Shown one piece after another: positions 6,864 through 9,763 of a stretch of DNA of 9,763 bases; within the stretch, counting starts at the first letter, position 1, and each line of letters starts with the position of its first letter. The notes beneath the pieces were generated by a model. That model was not told where the DNA came from. It made no database searches and saw nothing but the letters and a program-made list of their open reading frames with translations. A program made the position numbers and the translations under genes. Source of the stretch: an uncultured Anaeromassilibacillus sp. (GTDB lineage Bacteria; Bacillota; Clostridia; Oscillospirales; Acutalibacteraceae); assembly GCA_945988865.1 (NCBI GenBank), contig CAMFTQ010000015.1, positions 1-9,763 of the forward strand. The letters are read 5' to 3'.

Positions 6864-7941
6864 TTCTCTCTTCAAACTCCTTCATAAATTTTACAAGAGC
6901 TTCTACACCCTCGTATGGCATAGCGTTGTAGATAGATGCTCTCATACCGCCTACAGATCTGTGACCCTTGATGTTTACAAAGCCGTTTTCTGTAGCTTCC
7001 TTAACAAACTTAGCGTCCATATCAGCGTCACCTGTAACAAACGGCACGTTCATAAGTGAACGGTCCTCGGGAACTACTGTACCCTTGAACAGCTTTGAGC
7101 TGTCGAGATAATCGTAAAGGAGCTTTGCCTTTTTCTCGTTTAACTCCTTCATTTTTTCAAGACCGCCGATTTCGTTTTTGATCCACTCTAAAACGAGCTT
7201 TGCAATATAGATTGTGTAGCAAGGCGGAGTGTTGAACATTGAGCCGTTGTCTGCGTGTGTCTGATAGTTAAACATTGTAGGAGTAATCTCCTGTGCGTTG
7301 CCGATAAGATCCTCACGGATAATTACTACAGTAACGCCGGCAGGAGCCATATTCTTCTGTGCACCGGCATAAAGCACACCGAACTTTGATACGTCAATAG
7401 GCTCTGAAAGAATACAGGAAGAAATATCTGCAACAAGCGGAACGTCGCCTGTGTCGGGCAGCTCATGATAAACTGTGCCGTAAATTGTGTTGTTCATACA
7501 GATGTGGAAGTAGTCTGCATCCTTAGTAAATGTAGATGGATCAAGCTTTGGAATATAAGAGAAGGTCTTGTCCTCTGAAGAAGCAACTACATTTACTTTT
7601 CCGTAGCGAGCGCCCTCCTTGTATGCCTTTTTAGCCCACTGACCTGTGATAACATAGTCAGCCTTGCCGCTTTTTGTCATAAGGTTGAGCGGAACCATAG
7701 CAAACTGTGATGATGCGCCGCCCTGTAAAAACAGAACCTTGTAATTGTCGGGAATATTCATTACCTCACGAAGCAGAGCCTCTGCCTCTTTGATAATGCT
7801 GTCATACACCTTGCTGCGGTGTGACATTTCCATTACAGACTGGCCGCTGCCCTGATAGTCGAGCATCTCGTCTGCTGCCTTTTTAAGAACAGATTCAGGA
7901 AGCATTGACGGACCTGCCGAAAAGTTATATACTCTTGCCAT
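6856..7941 (-). CDS. serC: Phosphoserine aminotransferase
   Basis: SerC is a PLP-dependent class V aminotransferase. It makes phosphoserine from 3-phosphohydroxypyruvate and glutamate, directly following the SerA reaction, and in many bacteria also serves pyridoxal phosphate synthesis. The 361-aa protein has the normal length. It begins ARVYNFSAGPSMLP, typical of the family. The phosphate and substrate motifs MSHRSK (39-44), GGASSQF (74-80) and GHRSVGGMRASIYNAMP (326-342) are present. The PLP Schiff-base lysine is K196 in AGAQKN. The in-frame GTG at 7959 is part of the Shine-Dalgarno stretch, so the ATG at 7941 is chosen. It is first of two genes; serA starts inside its last codons. A strong promoter lies 63-91 nt upstream. 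Confidence 0.96.
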   Translation of the reverse strand: MARVYNFSAGPSMLPESVLKKAADEMLDYQGSGQSVMEMSHRSKVYDSIIKEAEALLREVMNIPDNYKVLFLQGGASSQFAMVPLNLMTKSGKADYVITGQWAKKAYKEGARYGKVNVVASSEDKTFSYIPKLDPSTFTKDADYFHICMNNTIYGTVYHELPDTGDVPLVADISSCILSEPIDVSKFGVLYAGAQKNMAPAGVTVVIIREDLIGNAQEITPTMFNYQTHADNGSMFNTPPCYTIYIAKLVLEWIKNEIGGLEKMKELNEKKAKLLYDYLDSSKLFKGTVVPEDRSLMNVPFVTGDADMDAKFVKEATENGFVNIKGHRSVGGMRASIYNAMPYEGVEALVKFMKEFEERNV

Positions 7942-7951
7942 TTCTAATCTT

Positions 7952-7956
7952 CTCCT
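7952..7956 (-). promoter_or_regulatory. Ribosome binding site of serC (decides the start)
   Basis: AGGAG lies 10 nt before the ATG at 7941. It overlaps the upstream in-frame GTG codon (7959), so that GTG is very unlikely to be the start. Confidence 0.8.
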
Positions 7957-8003
7957 CACTTTAACGGAAGTATGGTACTCCCGATTTCTAATACATTATT
8001 TTA

Positions 8004-8032
8004 ATTATAGACCTACTTTATTTTAAAGTCAA
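8004..8032 (-). promoter_or_regulatory. Sigma-A promoter of serC-serA
   Basis: On the minus strand TTGACT (8032-8027) and a perfect TATAAT (8009-8004) are 17 bp apart. The -35 box begins 4 nt after the stop codon of the DtxR-family gene, so the serine operon has its own start even though the genes run in the same direction. No terminator was seen between them. A small imperfect dyad at 7966-7982 lies in the predicted leader. Confidence 0.85.
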
Positions 8033-8036
8033 TAAT

Positions 8037-8405
8037 TTACCTGTGTTTATTATAGTATTCTTTAATTTTATCAAAGGTTTCTCTGCTTATCACGTGTTCT
8101 ATACTGCAAGCGTCACTTTCGGCTGTTTCTCTTGTAACACCTATGCTTGTCAGAATCTCTGTAATAACAAGATGCCTTTCATATGTTTCTTCTGCTATTT
8201 CTCTGCCGATGTCTGTAAGCGTTATATATCCGTTTTCATCAACCGACAGATAACCGCCCTCTCGCAAAAGCTTTACGGCTCGGCTTACGCTCGGCTTAGA
8301 AAAATCAAGCTCCCTGACAATATCAATAGAGCGTACCGCTCCCGTTTTGTTCTGAAGTATCAATATTGTTTCAAGGTAATCCTCGGCAGATTTGTATATA
8401 TTCAT
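8037..8405 (-). CDS. DtxR/MntR-family metal-dependent transcriptional repressor
   Basis: This 122-aa protein has an N-terminal winged helix (about 5-65; DIVRELDFSKPSVSRAVKLL is the helix-turn-helix) and a metal-binding and dimerisation domain (about 66-122). It lacks the C-terminal SH3-like domain of full DtxR, as in MntR. Aligned by eye to B. subtilis MntR, the metal ligands are D9, E12, H78, C100, E103 and H104. The set is mixed: D9/E12 are MntR-like, while Cys at 100 (in DACSIEH) is the DtxR/IdeR residue where MntR has Glu. Fe(II) or Mn(II) is therefore possible as corepressor, and the sequence does not settle which. It follows pyrF by 39 nt in the same direction and may be cotranscribed. 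A GGA-type RBS (8416-8421) lies about 11 nt from the ATG. No iron or manganese transporter is adjacent, so its targets must be elsewhere. Confidence 0.9.
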   Translation of the reverse strand: MNIYKSAEDYLETILILQNKTGAVRSIDIVRELDFSKPSVSRAVKLLREGGYLSVDENGYITLTDIGREIAEETYERHLVITEILTSIGVTRETAESDACSIEHVISRETFDKIKEYYNKHR

Positions 8406-8444
8406 AATATAATCATTCCTTTTTATCCGAAAAGATAAAAATCA

Positions 8445-9377
8445 TCAGAGCTTCATTTCGCCTACAACGCTTTTGATGTCATCACGCATACGAATTGCCT
8501 CTCTTAAGGCTGCCTGTGCATAATCTCTTTCGTCACAGCCTTCCTTCTTCCATGCGCACATAATACCTCTGCTTGAGTTGATTATTGCGCCTATGCCGTT
8601 TTCGTCAAAGGCATACTTTACATCATTTGCTCCGCCGCCCTGTGCGCCGTAGCCGGGTACAAGGAAGAATGTTGTTTTAAGCTGTTCTCTTAATTCCTTT
8701 AGCTGTTCGGGATATGTTGCGCCTACTACTGCGCCTACTCCCGAGTAGCCGTATTTTGAGGGAAGCTCCTCTCCCCACTCCTCGCACATTTTGCCCATTC
8801 TGTGGTAAACGGTTTCACTGCCCTCAAGCTCTAAGTTCTGTAATTCGCCCGAGCTTGGGTTTGATGTCTTAACAAGCACAAAAATACCCTTGTCGCCCTT
8901 TTTGCATATGTCAAGAAGCGGTGCGATACCGTCTGTTCCTAAATAACCGTTTACGGTGAGAGCGTCACTGCCGAAGGCGTCAATTTTTTCTCCCTCAACA
9001 TCGGTTGTGCCTAAGTGCGCTGTTGCATATGCCTCCATTGTAGAGCCGATGTCGTTTCTTTTGCCGTCTGTAATGACGAACATACCCTTGCTCTGTGCAT
9101 ACCTGATTGTTTCTGCAAGCGTCTTTACGCCTTGCCAGCCGTACATTTCATAGTATGCAGCCTGTGGCTTGATTGCAGGAACAACATCGCAAAGTGCGTC
9201 AATAAGTCCCTTGTTATATACAAGCAGAGCCTCTGCCGCACCCTCAAGAGTTTTGCCGTATTTTGCAAAGGCTTCTTCCTTGATATAAGAGGGGATATAA
9301 TCAAGCTTCGGGTCAAGACCTGCAACAGTGGGGTTTTGCTTTTCAACGATTTTCTCAATAAGTCTGTCAAATGCCAT
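8445..9377 (-). CDS. pyrF: Orotidine 5'-phosphate decarboxylase (type 2)
   Basis: PyrF decarboxylates OMP to UMP, the last step of de novo pyrimidine synthesis. At 310 residues it matches the longer type 2 form rather than the roughly 240-aa type 1 form. The catalytic cluster DGKRND is at 104-109 (D104, K106, D109), followed by IGSTMEAYATAHLG. AGLDPKLDYIP (19-29) is the N-terminal substrate loop and AIKPQ (68-72) carries a further conserved Lys. PGYGAQGG (241-248) and NSSRGI (267-272) form the phosphate-binding end of the barrel. GGAGGA (9384-9389) lies 6 nt before the ATG, a strong site. It follows pyrC by 32 nt and is clearly in the same operon; the DtxR-family gene comes next. Confidence 0.97.
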   Translation of the reverse strand: MAFDRLIEKIVEKQNPTVAGLDPKLDYIPSYIKEEAFAKYGKTLEGAAEALLVYNKGLIDALCDVVPAIKPQAAYYEMYGWQGVKTLAETIRYAQSKGMFVITDGKRNDIGSTMEAYATAHLGTTDVEGEKIDAFGSDALTVNGYLGTDGIAPLLDICKKGDKGIFVLVKTSNPSSGELQNLELEGSETVYHRMGKMCEEWGEELPSKYGYSGVGAVVGATYPEQLKELREQLKTTFFLVPGYGAQGGGANDVKYAFDENGIGAIINSSRGIMCAWKKEGCDERDYAQAALREAIRMRDDIKSVVGEMKL

Positions 9378-9409
9378 AATAGTTCCTCCGTATTTGTATA
9401 TTATTTATT

Positions 9410-9763
9410 TTAAGCTTCATCAGTGAATACGATTTTGCCGTCTAAGATTGTAAACTTAACCTTGCCCTTTAGCGTCATATTCTTAAAAGGAGTGTTTTTG
9501 CTTTTGCCGTGGAGCTTGTCGGTGCTTACGGTGTAGCTTTCGTTCATATCAAACAGCACTATGTCGGCAGGTGCGTTTTCTTCTATACTGCCTGCGTTTA
9601 TGTTAAGGATTTTTGACGGATTTACGCTCATTTTTTCGATAAGCTCGTTTATCGTGAGAATACCTGTATCTACAAGATAGGTAATACCGACAGAAAGTGA
9701 CGTTTCCATACCGATTGAGCCGTTCGGCGCATTTACAAAATCTGCCTTTTCCTGCGGAGAATG
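9410..9763 (-). CDS. pyrC: Dihydroorotase, C-terminal 117 residues (5' end beyond window)
   Basis: The frame is open from the right edge to a TAA at 9410-9412. The visible part begins HSPQEKADFVNAPNGSIGME, which matches the end of the DHAPHxxxEK active-site region of class I dihydroorotases and the following substrate loop (NAPNGSIG). Then come LIEKMSVNPSKILN and ADIVLFDMN, and the C-terminal composite beta domain with KSKNTPF and LDGKIVF. Dihydroorotase cyclises carbamoyl-aspartate to dihydroorotate using metal ions bound by residues mostly outside this window. The metal-binding His and Asp residues cannot be checked here. The gene lies directly upstream of pyrF. Confidence 0.92.
   Translation of the reverse strand, partial: HSPQEKADFVNAPNGSIGMETSLSVGITYLVDTGILTINELIEKMSVNPSKILNINAGSIEENAPADIVLFDMNESYTVSTDKLHGKSKNTPFKNMTLKGKVKFTILDGKIVFTDEA

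Noticed and set aside
6454..7059. Plus-strand frames opposite serA and serC (6454-6801, 6820-7059)
   Set aside because: Both are antisense to well-supported genes, with no RBS or family resemblance.
8043..9413. Plus-strand frames opposite the DtxR-family gene and pyrF (8043-8438, 8956-9153, 9015-9413)
   Set aside because: They are antisense shadows; the minus-strand genes are recognised by clear catalytic or metal-binding motifs.

Overview
The window looks like chromosomal DNA of a low-to-moderate GC gut Firmicute of the Oscillospiraceae/Ruminococcus group. The best single guess is Ruminococcus bromii or a very close relative. The main reason is the secreted protein at the left edge (1-2034, minus strand, C-terminus cut off). 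Its order is signal peptide, CBM26-like module, Ig-like domain, a roughly 330-residue CBM74-like module, then a second Ig-like domain. This matches Sas6, a starch-binding protein of the R. bromii amylosome. The species call is inference, made without a database search.

Layout, left to right. (1) sas6, minus strand, with its own strong sigma-A promoter. (2) A 356-bp divergent intergenic region holding the sas6 promoter, an isolated 17-bp hairpin, and a consensus promoter with an ArsR/SmtB-type operator. (3) A plus-strand metal-resistance unit: an ArsR/SmtB-family repressor followed 12 bp later by a Zn/Cd/Pb P1B-type ATPase (cadA/zntA type). It closes with a hairpin terminator that also serves the convergent comF. 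(4) comF, a competence-type phosphoribosyltransferase-like gene, minus strand. (5) A minus-strand serine biosynthesis operon serC-serA with overlapping genes, a clear promoter and a terminator. (6) A minus-strand group pyrC (5' part beyond the right edge), pyrF, and a DtxR-family metalloregulator with short gaps.

How the genes work together. The repressor and ATPase form a self-regulated cation efflux module: the repressor carries the complete alpha5 zinc-site signature and a TGAA-N6-TTCA operator lies between its promoter and start codon. SerC and SerA catalyse consecutive steps of phosphoserine synthesis from 3-phosphoglycerate. PyrC and PyrF act in UMP synthesis. Sas6 stands alone as a surface starch-binding component and shares no transcription unit with its neighbours. 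No RNA genes, IS elements, CRISPR arrays or prophage features were seen. Apart from the starch-binding protein the region is ordinary core and accessory metabolism, and I did not find a new multi-gene system.
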